A stretch of 63,204 nucleotides of DNA from Hyphomicrobiales bacterium (GCA_900468285.1 UBTF01000006.1:257496-320699), one strand, 5' to 3'; positions 17,136-29,325 are shown, numbered from the stretch's first letter. The notes: a model not told the origin generated them from the sequence alone. Numbers and translations are program-made.

Positions 17136-18467
17136 ATGACGCCGCTTGCGCCCCTTGAGGCTGCGCGGCAATTTATCACAAGAATTTCAAAGCCCGCCCG
17201 GATCCTCGTCGCGATCTCCGGCGGCAGCGATTCCACCGGCCTGCTGCTGGCCCTGCACCGGGTTGTTGGAGAGCTGGGCAGGACTGATATCGCGCTTGCG
17301 GCGGTTACCATCGATCATGCGCTGCGCGCCGAATCTGCGCAGGAAGCGATTGGCGTTGCGGCCATGTGCCGCAAACTGGACATTCCCCACCATATACGCC
17401 GGTGGAATGAGGCAAAGCCCGCAACGGGTGTCTCCGCAGCAGCGCGGCTTGCGCGCTACGCCTTGATCTCGCAGGTCGCAGAGACGGTGAAGGCCGACAT
17501 GATCGTGGTCGGTCATACGCTTGGCGACCAGCAGGAGACCATTGCCATGCGGAGTGCGCGCAGCCTCAGGCCCGACAATTTGGGCCTTGCGGGCATGGCG
17601 GAGGGCGTTCTCTATCGCTGCAATCACTGGTTCATGCGGCCTTTTCTCAACACGTCACGACAGGCCATCCGCGATTTCCTACAGGATGAAGGATGGAGCT
17701 GGTTCGATGATCCCAGCAATATCGACGCCCGATATGAGCGTGTGAGGGCGCGCAACGCCCTGGAACCGGCCTCCACGAAGTCCGGCGAAGGCCTGTCGTT
17801 GACTGACCGGTCGGGCGAGCGTGCAGCGCTCTCTGCTGCTGCTGCTGATTTTATCGATACCCATGTCCGGTGTTATCTCGAGGGCCTGATCAGGATCAGC
17901 CCGGAGGGTCTGTTGCAGGACCCCGCTGTCCTGCGCGCAGCCTTGTCCGCCATGGCCTGTGTGCTCGGTGGACGACGTTTTGCGATGGCGTCGGACAGCA
18001 TGGACAGGATCATAGCGCTTGTTGCGTCAGGCCAACCGGGCAGGGCGACGGCCAGCCGGGTGGTGTTTGATCGCCGCAGGCAAGGGCTCTATCTGATGCG
18101 GGAAAATCGCAACATTCCATCGATCACAATTGCCGATGGGCAAAAGGCGGTATGGGATGAGCGGTTCGAGATCGTAAATATGTCGGAGCGTGAGCTTGTC
18201 GTCGGGCCGATGAGCACACACGCGGTGGCCGCGTTGGTGCCGACATTTGCAGCCGATATCCCGCAGGGCGTGGCAAAACGGGCGGCGCAATCTCTTGCCG
18301 CAATCTCGCTGCCGGGTCTTGATAAGCCGGTCTCGGCGGATGACTACGTCACCATCCGGCCTGTTCTTGCCCCTTACGATCTCTTTCTGCCACGGTTTGA
18401 TCTGCCACTCGCCAATGCCATCGCCCGACTTTTTGGCCGCGGAGCCTATCCACAGCCTGCGGTTTAG
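17136..18467 (+). CDS. tilS: tRNA(Ile)-lysidine synthetase TilS
   Basis: This 443-residue protein has the PP-loop ATP-binding motif SGGSDS near residue 29 (ILVAISGGSDSTGLLLALHR). It also has GHTLGDQQET and the family motif RPFLNTSRQAIRDFL. The enzyme converts the wobble cytidine of the CAU-anticodon isoleucine tRNA to lysidine so that it reads AUA. Cytosolic and essential in most bacteria. The neighbourhood cpoB-tilS-ftsH is typical of rhizobia. The C-terminal domain is less conserved but of normal length. Confidence 0.96.
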   Translation: MTPLAPLEAARQFITRISKPARILVAISGGSDSTGLLLALHRVVGELGRTDIALAAVTIDHALRAESAQEAIGVAAMCRKLDIPHHIRRWNEAKPATGVSAAARLARYALISQVAETVKADMIVVGHTLGDQQETIAMRSARSLRPDNLGLAGMAEGVLYRCNHWFMRPFLNTSRQAIRDFLQDEGWSWFDDPSNIDARYERVRARNALEPASTKSGEGLSLTDRSGERAALSAAAADFIDTHVRCYLEGLIRISPEGLLQDPAVLRAALSAMACVLGGRRFAMASDSMDRIIALVASGQPGRATASRVVFDRRRQGLYLMRENRNIPSITIADGQKAVWDERFEIVNMSERELVVGPMSTHAVAALVPTFAADIPQGVAKRAAQSLAAISLPGLDKPVSADDYVTIRPVLAPYDLFLPRFDLPLANAIARLFGRGAYPQPAV

Positions 18468-18621
18468 GGCTGCTGGCTTTCTCAAATCGATTTTTCTCAG
18501 AGTTTTTACCGCAAAACGCATCTGATATCGGTCGCTGCCTTGGCAACGGCTGCTGTCCTCCTTATGTTAGGGGCAACATAATGGCGGACACCAATTTGTC
18601 CGTTGGAGTTCGGGGAGTTCG

Positions 18622-20568
<1,947 letters not shown>

Positions 20569-20589
20569 CCCCACGACAAAATCTGACAA

Positions 20590-20620
20590 GAGGCCGTCCA
20601 CTTCCCGGGCGGCCTTTTTG
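20590..20620 (+). terminator. Terminator after ftsH
   Basis: AGGCCG pairs with CGGCCT, extended by CCGGG-type inner pairing, and is followed directly by TTTTTG. It separates ftsH from glmM. Confidence 0.75.
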
Positions 20621-20824
20621 CATGTGTGGTTGCGTGCAAAGCGCGCCCTTGCAAGCCAACTGCCTGCTTCATTCCTCAGGGATAGTGGGCGATAGTAACA
20701 AGATATATTGTCTATTCGCGGTAATTTACGTGCCGTTTCAAGTGTTTTATGGCATTTACCGTCTGGAGAGCCGTGGCCCGTCCGGGTAAGGACTTACCAC
20801 GCGCGTTTAATTTCTGGAGTTCAC

Positions 20825-22177
20825 ATGACACGTCGCTATTTCGGAACAGATGGCATCCGCGGGCAATCCAACGTCTTTCCGATGACGCCGGACCTGGCGA
20901 TGCGCGTCGGGATTGCCGTTGGCACAATTTTCCGTCGTGGCCACCATCGCCACCGCGTCGTTATCGGCAAGGATACGCGTCTTTCGGGCTACATGCTGGA
21001 AAATGCGCTGGTTGCCGGTTTTACCGCAGCGGGGCTCGACGTCTTCCTGCTAGGCCCCATTCCGACGCCCGCTGTTGCGATGCTCACGCGCTCACTGCGT
21101 GCCGATATCGGCGTGATGATTTCTGCCTCGCACAATCCCTTTGCCGATAATGGCATCAAGCTTTTCGGCCCCGATGGATACAAGCTGTCGGATGAGCTGG
21201 AGCTTGAGATCGAGGATCTTCTCGACAAGGACATCTATTCGCAGCTGGCCAAGCCGCATGAAATCGGACGGGCCAAGCGCGTCGATGGCGATATCTATCG
21301 CTATATCGAGTTCGTAAAGCGCACATTGCCGCGTGATGTAACGCTGAGCGGCCTGCGGATTGCCATCGATTGCGCCAATGGCGCGGCCTATAAAGTAGCG
21401 CCTGCGGCATTGTGGGAGCTTGGCGCAGAGGTGGTGACCATCGGCAACGAGCCAAACGGCACCAACATCAATTTCGAGTGCGGCTCCACTCATCCGGATG
21501 CGCTGCAGAAAAAGGTGCATGAAGTGCGGGCCGATATCGGCATTGCGCTGGACGGCGATGCTGACCGCGTGATCATTGTGGACGAACGCGGCCAGATCGT
21601 TGATGGCGATCAGCTTATGGCGACGATTGCTGCCAGTTGGGCGGACGACAATTTGCTGCGCGGCGGCGGTATCGTTGCGACTGTCATGTCCAATCTTGGA
21701 CTGGAGCGTTTTCTCGGTGACAAGGGTCTGACGCTTGCCCGCACCAAGGTCGGCGACCGCTATGTTGTCGAGCATATGCGCAACAATGATTTCAACGTTG
21801 GCGGCGAGCAATCGGGTCATATTGTCCTTTCGGACTACGGCACGACGGGCGACGGTCTGGTGGCGGCGCTTCAGGTTCTGGCGCGCGTCAAGCGGTCCGG
21901 TCGCACGGTGAGCGAAGTCTGCCGCAAGTTCGAGCCCGTGCCGCAGCTCTTGAAGAATGTCCGCATTTCCGGCGGCAAGCCGCTGGAAAATCCTGTCGTG
22001 AAACAGGCGATTGCCGATGCGGAAAGCGCCTTGGCCAATAATGGCCGGTTGGTCATCCGCCCCTCGGGCACGGAGCCGCTGATCCGCGTGATGGCGGAAG
22101 GCGACGACAGCGCCCAGGTGGAGCGCATCGTCAATGATCTCGTTGGCGTGATTTCCAACGCCCGGACCGCAGCCTGA
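20825..22177 (+). CDS. glmM: Phosphoglucosamine mutase GlmM
   Basis: This 450-residue protein interconverts glucosamine-6-phosphate and glucosamine-1-phosphate for UDP-GlcNAc synthesis. The start [16 protein letters not shown] is the universal N-terminus. The phosphoserine loop is [11 protein letters not shown], the magnesium loop DGDADR, the sugar loop GGEQSGH, and the phosphate-binding loop [12 protein letters not shown]. All the key motifs are present. The link to ftsH is common in proteobacteria. A strong terminator follows. Confidence 0.99.
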   Translation: MTRRYFGTDGIRGQSNVFPMTPDLAMRVGIAVGTIFRRGHHRHRVVIGKDTRLSGYMLENALVAGFTAAGLDVFLLGPIPTPAVAMLTRSLRADIGVMISASHNPFADNGIKLFGPDGYKLSDELELEIEDLLDKDIYSQLAKPHEIGRAKRVDGDIYRYIEFVKRTLPRDVTLSGLRIAIDCANGAAYKVAPAALWELGAEVVTIGNEPNGTNINFECGSTHPDALQKKVHEVRADIGIALDGDADRVIIVDERGQIVDGDQLMATIAASWADDNLLRGGGIVATVMSNLGLERFLGDKGLTLARTKVGDRYVVEHMRNNDFNVGGEQSGHIVLSDYGTTGDGLVAALQVLARVKRSGRTVSEVCRKFEPVPQLLKNVRISGGKPLENPVVKQAIADAESALANNGRLVIRPSGTEPLIRVMAEGDDSAQVERIVNDLVGVISNARTAA

Positions 22178-22249
22178 ACCGAACCCGGCAGACCCTTTTA
22201 TGGGTCCTGCTGTGCAATTCATTGTTCACGGGCTAACCAGCTTAAGAAG

Positions 22250-22284
22250 AGGCGGGGCGCTTAGCGGCACCCGCCTTTTTTATT
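22250..22284 (+). terminator. Terminator after glmM
   Basis: AGGCGGG and CCCGCCT pair around a loop containing CGCTTAGCGGCA (itself partly paired), followed by TTTTTATT. It lies between convergent glmM and the GGDEF-EAL gene. Confidence 0.88.
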
Positions 22285-22298
22285 GTCATGTAACAGGC

Positions 22299-24308
22299 TC
22301 AGCCGTTTGAAAGCCTCGAGCCCAAGGCCTGCTCCTCATCCTGCAGGAACCGTAAAATGGCCGTCTCACCCATGGGGGGCGAGAAAAGATAGCCCTGGAA
22401 GAAGTTGCCGCCGAGCTGCGTGATGAGCGAAAGCTCCTGCTGTGTTTCAACGCCTTCGACAATGGCATCGAGACCCATTTCGCGGCCAAGGGTGAGGACT
22501 GAGCGGACAATCTTTTCGCTGGCGGGATTATCCTGGATCTGATTGACGAAACTCTGGTCGATCTTGATCTTTGTCAGCGGAAGCGAGTGCAGGGCCGTCA
22601 AGCTGGAATAGCCTGTTCCGAAATCATCGAGCGAAATGCCGCAGCCGATTTTTCGAAGCATCTCCACCGATTGTTTCGCTTGCCGCGTATCATGAATAAA
22701 CGCCGTTTCTGTAATTTCGAGATCGAGCCGCTCAGCGTCGAATGGGCTGTTCTCGATGATGGCGATGACCGCCATGACAGCTTCGGGGCTGTTCAGATCC
22801 TGTGCGGACAGATTGAATGAAAGCCTCATCTGGTCCGGCCAGGTGCTCGCGGCGTGCAGGGCCTTCTTGAGAAGTGTTCTGGTCAAGCCGCCGATGATCC
22901 CGGCACGTTCTGCGATGGGAATGAACTGGGCGGGGGATACGGGGCCGAGCGTCGGGCTGTTCCAGCGCGCAAGCGCTTCGAAGCCTACCGTGCGGTTCTG
23001 GAAGCCGTCCACGATCGGCTGAAAGACGACGGACATTTCGCTTGGAAAATCCGCCTGTTTCAACGTCTGCTCGATGCGCGCATCCCGATGAATTTCCTCG
23101 ACATGATGGACCGTAAAAAGCGTGCTGTTTCCGCGCTTCTGGCGCTTGCCATGGTAGAGCGCATAATCTGCCCGGTCGAAGAGCTCTTCCTGTGACGAGG
23201 CCAGATCAGGATAGACGGCGATGCCGATGGAGCCTGAGATGATGATGGTGGCATCCGGCAGGATGAAGGGAGAATGCATATAGGCACACATGCGGTTGCC
23301 TTCAGCGACGACATCCCGCTGCGGCGCGACATCGGAAATGACGAAAGCGAACTCGTCTCCTCCAAGCCTTGCCAGAAACATTTCCTTCGATGCGAAATAG
23401 AGCGTGAGGCGATTGGCAACCTCCATCAACAGACGGTCGCCGGAGGAGTGGCCGTAGAGATCATTGACGGGTTTGAAACCATCGAGATCGATGACCCCGA
23501 CCGCCAGGCGGGTGCCCTGCAATGTCGCTGCTTCAAATGCCTCTGACAGGTGTTTGAAAAATGCGCGGCGATTCGGCAGGCCCGTCAGGCTGTCGATATT
23601 GGCGAGGCGAAGATTTTCGTTGCTGAGTGCTTCCGTCTGTTGTTGGGCAACGATCATGCGTTCGAAATTGCCATAATTGACCATCAGCACCGCCAACATG
23701 CCGAAGCTGACAAGCAGGATGTTGATGGCAATCGCAATGAATGTCGCATGGCCCGAGGCCATGAAGAAGACGACGAAGGCGCCGTTGACAATGATGGCCA
23801 CGGCAAAGGCTGCCACTCGGACATGCATCATGCAAAAGATGCACGAGATGACTGTGATCGCCATGTAAAAGGCGATGTGGGATTGTTGATATGCATCCCC
23901 ATAAGGGTAGAGCATGAATGACCAGGCCGTGAAGGCCACGGAAATCACCACGGCGAGACGTTGCGTTCGCTGCAGCGCCGAGAATGTCTCTTCTGCCGTG
24001 GGTGTGCGGTCTCGCGATTTCCACCAGAACACGACACGCACGGCGCTGATGACAGTAAACAGGCTGGGGACGATCAAAGTAAGCCACGCGGGCGCGACCG
24101 ACATGTGTGTGGCAGCCAAAGCCCAGGTACTCGACATCAAGATGAAGTACATCACGGGCATCTGTCTGCAGAATGCGCGATACTTTGCCTTCAGCAGTTC
24201 CGGATTGTGAACTGGAATTCGGGTGAATTCGATAATTTTCTTCAACTCTAGGCCCAAGGAAGACAAACCCTTGTCAAGTTTTTCGCCAATCTCCGGCATC
24301 TGCGCCAA
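22299..24308 (-). CDS. Membrane GGDEF-EAL cyclic-di-GMP protein
   Basis: This is a protein of up to 669 residues. Several hydrophobic segments lie between about residues 50 and 215 (for example VMYFILMSSTWALAATHM and IAIAINILLVSFGMLAVLM), forming a membrane sensory domain. A GGDEF diguanylate cyclase domain (LGGDEF, GGDEF at 316-320) and an EAL phosphodiesterase domain (EAL at 444-446) follow. The EAL-domain metal and catalytic motifs are present: NLSAQD, EITE, DDFGTGYSSL, KIDQSF and EGVET. Both activities could therefore be functional. The frame begins at TTG 24308; an ATG at 24299 is an alternative, and neither has a strong ribosome-binding site. Confidence 0.93.
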   Translation of the reverse strand: MAQMPEIGEKLDKGLSSLGLELKKIIEFTRIPVHNPELLKAKYRAFCRQMPVMYFILMSSTWALAATHMSVAPAWLTLIVPSLFTVISAVRVVFWWKSRDRTPTAEETFSALQRTQRLAVVISVAFTAWSFMLYPYGDAYQQSHIAFYMAITVISCIFCMMHVRVAAFAVAIIVNGAFVVFFMASGHATFIAIAINILLVSFGMLAVLMVNYGNFERMIVAQQQTEALSNENLRLANIDSLTGLPNRRAFFKHLSEAFEAATLQGTRLAVGVIDLDGFKPVNDLYGHSSGDRLLMEVANRLTLYFASKEMFLARLGGDEFAFVISDVAPQRDVVAEGNRMCAYMHSPFILPDATIIISGSIGIAVYPDLASSQEELFDRADYALYHGKRQKRGNSTLFTVHHVEEIHRDARIEQTLKQADFPSEMSVVFQPIVDGFQNRTVGFEALARWNSPTLGPVSPAQFIPIAERAGIIGGLTRTLLKKALHAASTWPDQMRLSFNLSAQDLNSPEAVMAVIAIIENSPFDAERLDLEITETAFIHDTRQAKQSVEMLRKIGCGISLDDFGTGYSSLTALHSLPLTKIKIDQSFVNQIQDNPASEKIVRSVLTLGREMGLDAIVEGVETQQELSLITQLGGNFFQGYLFSPPMGETAILRFLQDEEQALGSRLSNG

Positions 24309-24705
24309 GAGGTCGGGCGGGACTGGATTTCCCTTAAGACCAGCGCCTCATGGCTGATCGATATGCCATCTGCAGGTGTGCAGTTATCACCTATACTGAC
24401 GTTACAAGAGGTCCGTTGAAATAAGGACAATAATATTAGCTAACAAAATATTATTATAGTCGGATATATTCTTGAAACGGGAAGCGTGGTCGCTGATATC
24501 TACCCGCATATCGGGCGTTTACTGCAATATCGCCGATTGCGTGAATATTATGCGTTTAACAGTGTTAACCAATTTTGTTAGTAAATTGCGCCAAGTATTT
24601 CCGATTTTAATCGCTGTTTAACCATTTTCCTTCAGGCTTCGTAAATGAAGAAGATCACGAGTATCTGCCGCTAATCGCGCACATACCGCTTATGGAGCCG
24701 CAATC
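24309..24705. other. AT-rich divergent intergenic region
   Basis: These 397 bases separate the GGDEF-EAL gene (minus) from an outer-membrane protein gene (plus). The DNA is clearly AT-richer than its surroundings and contains the inverted repeat AATAATATT/AATATTATT at 24429-24455 and several GTTAAC-like words. It probably holds both promoters and perhaps an operator. I see no gene or RNA here. Confidence 0.5.
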
Positions 24706-25506
24706 ATGAAAAAGAGCCTGATCGGTGTCGTTGCCGCTTTGATGGCAAGTCAAACCGCATTCGCAGCCGATGTATATCAGGCTGAACCACCAGCTTTTCC
24801 GGACCAGGCCCCTGAGGTTCAGGTGCAGGAAGCAAGCGGTTGGTACCTGCGCGGCGATGTCGGATACTCATTCAACAAATCGCGTGGCGTAAGCTTCGAC
24901 CGCGCGGCCGCTGGTCCCTCGATCGAGGAGCTGAGCTTCACCACCACGAACCTGAAGGACAGCGTTCTCTTCGGCGGCGGTGTCGGTTACCAGATCAACA
25001 ACTATCTGCGCACGGATCTGACGCTGGACTACATGGCGAAATCCAAGTTCAGTGGCGTTGCACCGCAGCTCAACGGTGCAAACTCCTCCATGCGCGCTTT
25101 CGCCGTGATGGCCAATGCCTATGTCGATCTGGGAACCTATGGCCGGATCACCCCGTATATCGGTGCGGGTATCGGTGGTGCTCACGTCAAGTGGAGCAAG
25201 CTGACGACCTGCGGCAACTGCGAAATCGAAGGTGAAGACAACTGGCGCTTTGCTTACGGCCTGATGGCCGGTGCCTCCATCGACGTGACCTGCAACCTGA
25301 AGGCCGATGTGGGCTACCGCTTCCGCCAGATTGGCAGCGGCTCCATGTTCGGCACCAGCGACTCAGGCCAGACCTCGGGCGGTCGTGACAAGGGCGTGAC
25401 GTCGCATGAAGTGCGCGTCGGTGGCCGTTATGTCTTCAATGGCTGCGATACTGCGCAATATATTCCTCCAGCGGACATTCCGCTGCAGCCTGCCGTTTAT
25501 AAGTAA
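24706..25506 (+). CDS. Outer-membrane beta-barrel protein (Omp25/31-like)
   Basis: This 266-residue protein has a clean signal peptide (MKKSLIGVVAALMASQTAFA-ADVYQ). The body alternates polar and aromatic residues as in small opacity-type barrels: WYLRGDVGYSFN, FGGGVGYQINNYLRTDLTLDYM, ITPYIGAGIGGAHVKW, ADVGYRFRQIG and a final HEVRVGGRYVF strand. Such proteins stabilise the rhizobial envelope and can be surface antigens. Two cysteines in TCGNCE may form a disulfide in a loop. The ribosome-binding site is GGAG. A strong terminator follows. Confidence 0.88.
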   Translation: MKKSLIGVVAALMASQTAFAADVYQAEPPAFPDQAPEVQVQEASGWYLRGDVGYSFNKSRGVSFDRAAAGPSIEELSFTTTNLKDSVLFGGGVGYQINNYLRTDLTLDYMAKSKFSGVAPQLNGANSSMRAFAVMANAYVDLGTYGRITPYIGAGIGGAHVKWSKLTTCGNCEIEGEDNWRFAYGLMAGASIDVTCNLKADVGYRFRQIGSGSMFGTSDSGQTSGGRDKGVTSHEVRVGGRYVFNGCDTAQYIPPADIPLQPAVYK

Positions 25507-25529
25507 GAATTGCCGGGTAACCGACTGGA

Positions 25530-25564
25530 CACGCCCCCGCATCGATGATGCGGGGGTGTGTTTT
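25530..25564. terminator. Bidirectional terminator
   Basis: CACGCCCCCGCATC pairs with GATGCGGGGGTGTG around GAT, followed by TTTTG on the plus strand. It serves the convergent outer-membrane protein and DoxX genes. Confidence 0.9.
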
Positions 25565-25569
25565 GTATT

Positions 25570-26151
25570 TTAGAAGTGCTTCTTGAATAGCCATCTGTCC
25601 AGCGAGCAATACCCACCGCCAAAGGCCGCAAAAAGTGCTGCTCCACCTGTCCAGAACAGCGATGTGATCTCAGCCTTGGACTGGACCAGCTCCAGAAATG
25701 CCGTGCCCCCATCGGCGAGGCGGCGCACACCTGCCGGTGTAAACATGGTCTGATCCGCCGTTTTCAGCGCCTGAATGCCCGCCTCGGTCAGAAACGCGTG
25801 GCCGTAGGGATCGATGAAGTGAAACCACAGCGTAATCGCCAGCATGAAAGCATTGGCGAGCGCTACAGGCCGGGTGAACAATCCCAAAGCGATGAATATT
25901 CCGCCGAAGAACTGCATGGCCGCCAGCGTCGGAGACCACAGCCAGCCTGGGTGGAACCCGATCTTTTCAAGGAAACCGATCTGCGCGAAGGGAGCCATGA
26001 TCTTCGGATAGCCCTCAAAGGCCAGCATGCCGCCGATGGCGACGCGAAAGGCCGTCCAGGCGAGGGGTTGAGCGAATTTCTCGTAGAACCCCGAGAGAAA
26101 AGGAAGGATCAAAACATTACGGTCGTTCGAAAATGGTGCGTCGTTACTCAT
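25570..26151 (-). CDS. DoxX-family membrane protein
   Basis: This 193-residue protein has four hydrophobic segments. Family features include the first helix region RVAIGGMLAFEGYPKI, FFGGIFIALGLFTRPVALANAFMLAI and the final helix LFWTGGAALFAAFGGG. DoxX-like proteins are inner-membrane subunits often associated with oxidoreductases or sulfur/thiol stress. No partner gene is adjacent here, so a specific job cannot be given. It is divergent from serC with about 257 bases between. Confidence 0.88.
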   Translation of the reverse strand: MSNDAPFSNDRNVLILPFLSGFYEKFAQPLAWTAFRVAIGGMLAFEGYPKIMAPFAQIGFLEKIGFHPGWLWSPTLAAMQFFGGIFIALGLFTRPVALANAFMLAITLWFHFIDPYGHAFLTEAGIQALKTADQTMFTPAGVRRLADGGTAFLELVQSKAEITSLFWTGGAALFAAFGGGYCSLDRWLFKKHF

Positions 26152-26367
26152 AATAACATCTCTTGCGGTTGATGATCATCAACCTGCACCGCGCCACGCA
26201 GGTTTGGTTTGACCTGCATCAAGAGGATAAGAAAAGCCTTTTTGGGGGCACTGGCAGGCCACCTGACCCCAGGGGTGAGATGACGCAATCCGACTAAAAT
26301 TGTTTTTGCGTGCGACACATTCCTCTTGACTGCGACAGGCGAGAAGAATAGCAACGAGGGCAGGACA

Positions 26368-26408
26368 CCTCTCCCTAACGAGAGGCGCCTATCTGAAAGG
26401 GTAGTCAA
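26368..26408 (+). promoter_or_regulatory. Structured leader of serC (serC-motif-like)
   Basis: Two small hairpins stand directly before the serC ATG. One is CCTCTC/GAGAGG with loop CCTAAC (26368-26385). The other is CTATC/GGTAG with loop TGAAAG (26389-26404), and its loop and 3' arm contain the GAAAGGG ribosome-binding site. This arrangement resembles the alphaproteobacterial serC RNA motif described from comparative genomics, suggesting control of serC translation. Exact motif identity needs a covariance-model match. Confidence 0.55.
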
Positions 26409-27587
26409 ATGACAGATATAGTGAAGCCGGACACCCGTCCGGGCAATACGCATTTTTCTTCTGGTCCCTGCTCGAAGCGTCCCGGTTGGTCGCTTGAAGC
26501 TCTCGCCGATGCACCGCTCGGTCGCTCGCATCGCGCCAAAGTTGGCAAAGCCAAGCTGAAGCAGGCCATCGATCTCACCCGCGAAGTTCTTAACGTTCCC
26601 GCTGATTATCGCATCGGTATCGTTCCCGCATCCGACACAGGCGCCGTCGAAATGGCGCTGTGGTCGCTGCTCGGTGAGCGTGGCGTCGATATGGTTGCCT
26701 GGGAAAGCTTTGGTGCCGGTTGGGTAACCGACGTCGTCAAGCAGCTCAAGCTGAAGGACGTTCGCAAAATTGAAGCCGATTACGGCCTTCTCCCAGACCT
26801 TTCCACCATCGATTTCGATCGTGATGTGGTCTTTACCTGGAACGGCACCACATCGGGTGTTCGCGTTCCAAACGCCGAGTTCATTCCCGCAGATCGCAAG
26901 GGCCTGACCATTTGCGATGCGACATCTGCCGCATTTGCGCAGGACATGGACTTCTCCAAGCTCGACGTCGTGACCTTCTCCTGGCAGAAGGTTCTGGGCG
27001 GCGAGGGCGGTCACGGGGTCATCATCCTGTCGCCACGCGCTGTCGAGCGTCTGACCACTTATGTACCGGCCTGGCCGCTGCCGAAAATCTTCCGCATGAC
27101 CTCGGGCGGCAAGCTGATTGAAGGTATCTTCACCGGCGAAACCATCAACACGCCCTCCATGCTCTGCGTCGAAGACTATATCGATGCGCTGCTGTGGGCA
27201 AAGAACCTCGGTGGCCTCAAGGCTCTAATGGCGCGCGCCGATGCCAATGCCAAGGTCATCTTCGACTTCGTGGCTGAGAACAACTGGATTGCCAATCTGG
27301 CAGTTGTGGACGAGACGCGCTCCAACACCTCCGTCTGCCTCAAGATCGTGTGCAAGGATGTTTCCGCACTTGATGCCGCCGCGCAGGCCGATTTCGCCAA
27401 GGGCATGGTTGCCCTGCTCGAAAAGGAAAATGTGGCGCTGGATATCGGTGCTTACCGCGATGCGCCATCCGGTCTTCGCATCTGGGCCGGTGCGACCATC
27501 GAGACGGCCGATATGAAGGCCGTCATGCCCTGGTTGAAGTGGGCATTTGAAACGCAGAAGGCTGCGACCTTCAAGGCTGCTGCCTGA
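26409..27587 (+). CDS. serC: Phosphoserine aminotransferase SerC
   Basis: This 392-residue PLP enzyme of the alphaproteobacterial SerC type converts 3-phosphohydroxypyruvate to phosphoserine in serine biosynthesis, and it can serve pyridoxal phosphate synthesis. It opens with [36 protein letters not shown], and [14 protein letters not shown] with the cofactor lysine at K194, are visible. It is followed 75 bases later by serA, the preceding step of the same pathway. Confidence 0.97.
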   Translation: MTDIVKPDTRPGNTHFSSGPCSKRPGWSLEALADAPLGRSHRAKVGKAKLKQAIDLTREVLNVPADYRIGIVPASDTGAVEMALWSLLGERGVDMVAWESFGAGWVTDVVKQLKLKDVRKIEADYGLLPDLSTIDFDRDVVFTWNGTTSGVRVPNAEFIPADRKGLTICDATSAAFAQDMDFSKLDVVTFSWQKVLGGEGGHGVIILSPRAVERLTTYVPAWPLPKIFRMTSGGKLIEGIFTGETINTPSMLCVEDYIDALLWAKNLGGLKALMARADANAKVIFDFVAENNWIANLAVVDETRSNTSVCLKIVCKDVSALDAAAQADFAKGMVALLEKENVALDIGAYRDAPSGLRIWAGATIETADMKAVMPWLKWAFETQKAATFKAAA

Positions 27588-27594
27588 TCCATTC

Positions 27595-27616
27595 CGGCCC
27601 TGCCACGGCAGGGCCG
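27595..27616 (+). terminator. Hairpin between serC and serA
   Basis: CGGCCCTGCC pairs with GGCAGGGCCG with almost no loop, followed by CGCATTTTCG. The weak T-run suggests partial termination or mRNA processing between two genes that are probably still co-transcribed. Confidence 0.5.
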
Positions 27617-27662
27617 CGCATTTTCGCTTTCAAGACTGAACCCTTTTCAAGGAGCCCACACA

Positions 27663-29258
27663 ATGGCACCTCGCGTACTCGTATCTGACGAACTGTCGGA
27701 AACCGCCGTCCAGATTTTCCGCGATCGCGGCGTAGAAGTTGATTTCCAGCCAAAGCTTGGCAAGGACAAGGACAAGCTAGCCGAAATCATCGGCAATTAT
27801 GATGGTCTGGCCATCCGTTCCGCCACCAAGGCGACGGAAAAGCTGATCGAAGCTGCTACCAACCTCAAGGTCATCGGTCGCGCCGGTATCGGTGTCGACA
27901 ATGTCGATATTCCGGCTGCGTCGCGTCGCGGCATCATCGTCATGAATACGCCCTTCGGCAACTCCATCACCACTGCGGAACACGCCATTGCGCTGATGTT
28001 TGCCGTTGCCCGCCAGCTTCCAGCTGCGGACGCCTCCACACAGGCAGGCAAGTGGGAAAAGTCCAAGTTCATGGGTGTTGAAATCACCGGCAAGACGCTT
28101 GGCGTCATCGGTGCTGGCAATATCGGCGGCATCGTCTGCTCACGCGCCCTTGGCCTCAAGATGAATGTCCTGGCCTATGATCCCTTCCTGTCGCCAGAGC
28201 GCGCGCAGGAAATGGGGGTGACCAAGGTTGAACTTGACGATCTCTTGGCACAGGCCGATTTCATTACCCTGCACGTGCCGATGACGGACAAGACCCGTGG
28301 CATTCTCGGCGCTGAAAACCTTGCCAAGACAAAGCCTGGCGTCCGCATCATCAACTGCGCCCGTGGCGGCCTGGTGGATGAAGCAGCTCTTGCCGAAGCG
28401 ATCAAGTCCGGCCACGTTGCCGGTGCTGCGTTCGACGTGTTCGAAGTGGAGCCTGCGACCGAAAGCCCGCTGTTTGGCCTTCCAAACGTCGTCTGCACGC
28501 CGCATCTGGGCGCATCCACCACGGAAGCGCAGGAAAATGTTGCTCTTCAGGTTGCCGAGCAGATGTCGGATTACCTCGTTAAGGGTGCCGTTTCCAACGC
28601 CATCAACATGCCGTCGATCACGGCTGACGAAGCGCCTCGCCTGAAGCCCTTCATCAAGCTGGCAGATGTTCTGGGTTCTTTCGTGGGTCAGGTGCAGGAA
28701 AGCGCCACCAAGGAAATCGAGATTCTCTATGATGGCGCGACTGCCAGCATGAACACCAAGGCTTTGACATCGGCGCTGCTGGCCGGTCTCATCCGCCCGC
28801 AGGTTTCCGATGTGAACATGGTTTCGGCCCCCATCATGATCAAGGAAAAGGGCATCATCCTTTCTGAAGTCAAGCGGGACAAGACCGGCGTCTACGACGG
28901 CTTCATCAAGCTGACGGTGAAGACTGAAAACCAGATACGCTCTGTTGCAGGCACCGTGTTTTCGGACGGCAAGGCCCGTTTCATTCAGATCAAGAACATC
29001 AATATGGATGCCGATGTCGGTCAGCACATGATCTACATCACCAACACCGACGTTCCCGGCATGATCGGCTTTATGGGCACGACACTGGGTGAAGCGGGCG
29101 TTAACATCGCCAACTTCCAGCTCGGTCGCGAAAAGGAAAGCGGCGACGCTATTGCGCTGCTCTATGTCGACGGCCCCGTCTCCGAGGACGTTCTGGACAA
29201 GCTGCGTGCCAATCCGGCTATTCGTCAGGTCAAGTCGTTGTCGTTCAACATCGACTGA
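27663..29258 (+). CDS. serA: D-3-phosphoglycerate dehydrogenase SerA
   Basis: This 531-residue enzyme catalyses the first committed step of serine synthesis. The NAD-binding motif is LGVIGAGNIGGIV. Catalytic regions are NCARGGLVDEAAL (Arg), the Asp/Glu region FDVFEVEPA, and TPHLGAST (His). A long intervening domain (about residues 315-455) and a C-terminal ACT domain (MIYITNTDVPGMIGFMG) indicate the long allosteric form, typically inhibited by serine. AAGGAG precedes the ATG. A very strong terminator follows. Confidence 0.98.
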   Translation: MAPRVLVSDELSETAVQIFRDRGVEVDFQPKLGKDKDKLAEIIGNYDGLAIRSATKATEKLIEAATNLKVIGRAGIGVDNVDIPAASRRGIIVMNTPFGNSITTAEHAIALMFAVARQLPAADASTQAGKWEKSKFMGVEITGKTLGVIGAGNIGGIVCSRALGLKMNVLAYDPFLSPERAQEMGVTKVELDDLLAQADFITLHVPMTDKTRGILGAENLAKTKPGVRIINCARGGLVDEAALAEAIKSGHVAGAAFDVFEVEPATESPLFGLPNVVCTPHLGASTTEAQENVALQVAEQMSDYLVKGAVSNAINMPSITADEAPRLKPFIKLADVLGSFVGQVQESATKEIEILYDGATASMNTKALTSALLAGLIRPQVSDVNMVSAPIMIKEKGIILSEVKRDKTGVYDGFIKLTVKTENQIRSVAGTVFSDGKARFIQIKNINMDADVGQHMIYITNTDVPGMIGFMGTTLGEAGVNIANFQLGREKESGDAIALLYVDGPVSEDVLDKLRANPAIRQVKSLSFNID

Positions 29259-29290
29259 TCCCGCGCAACCACGCGTGGATGATATTTCCA

Positions 29291-29325
29291 CCCGGCACAG
29301 GAGAAATCCTGTGCCGGGTTTTTGC
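29291..29325 (+). terminator. Strong terminator after serA
   Basis: A perfect 12-bp stem CCCGGCACAGGA/TCCTGTGCCGGG with a GAAA tetraloop is followed by TTTTTGC. Confidence 0.97.
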
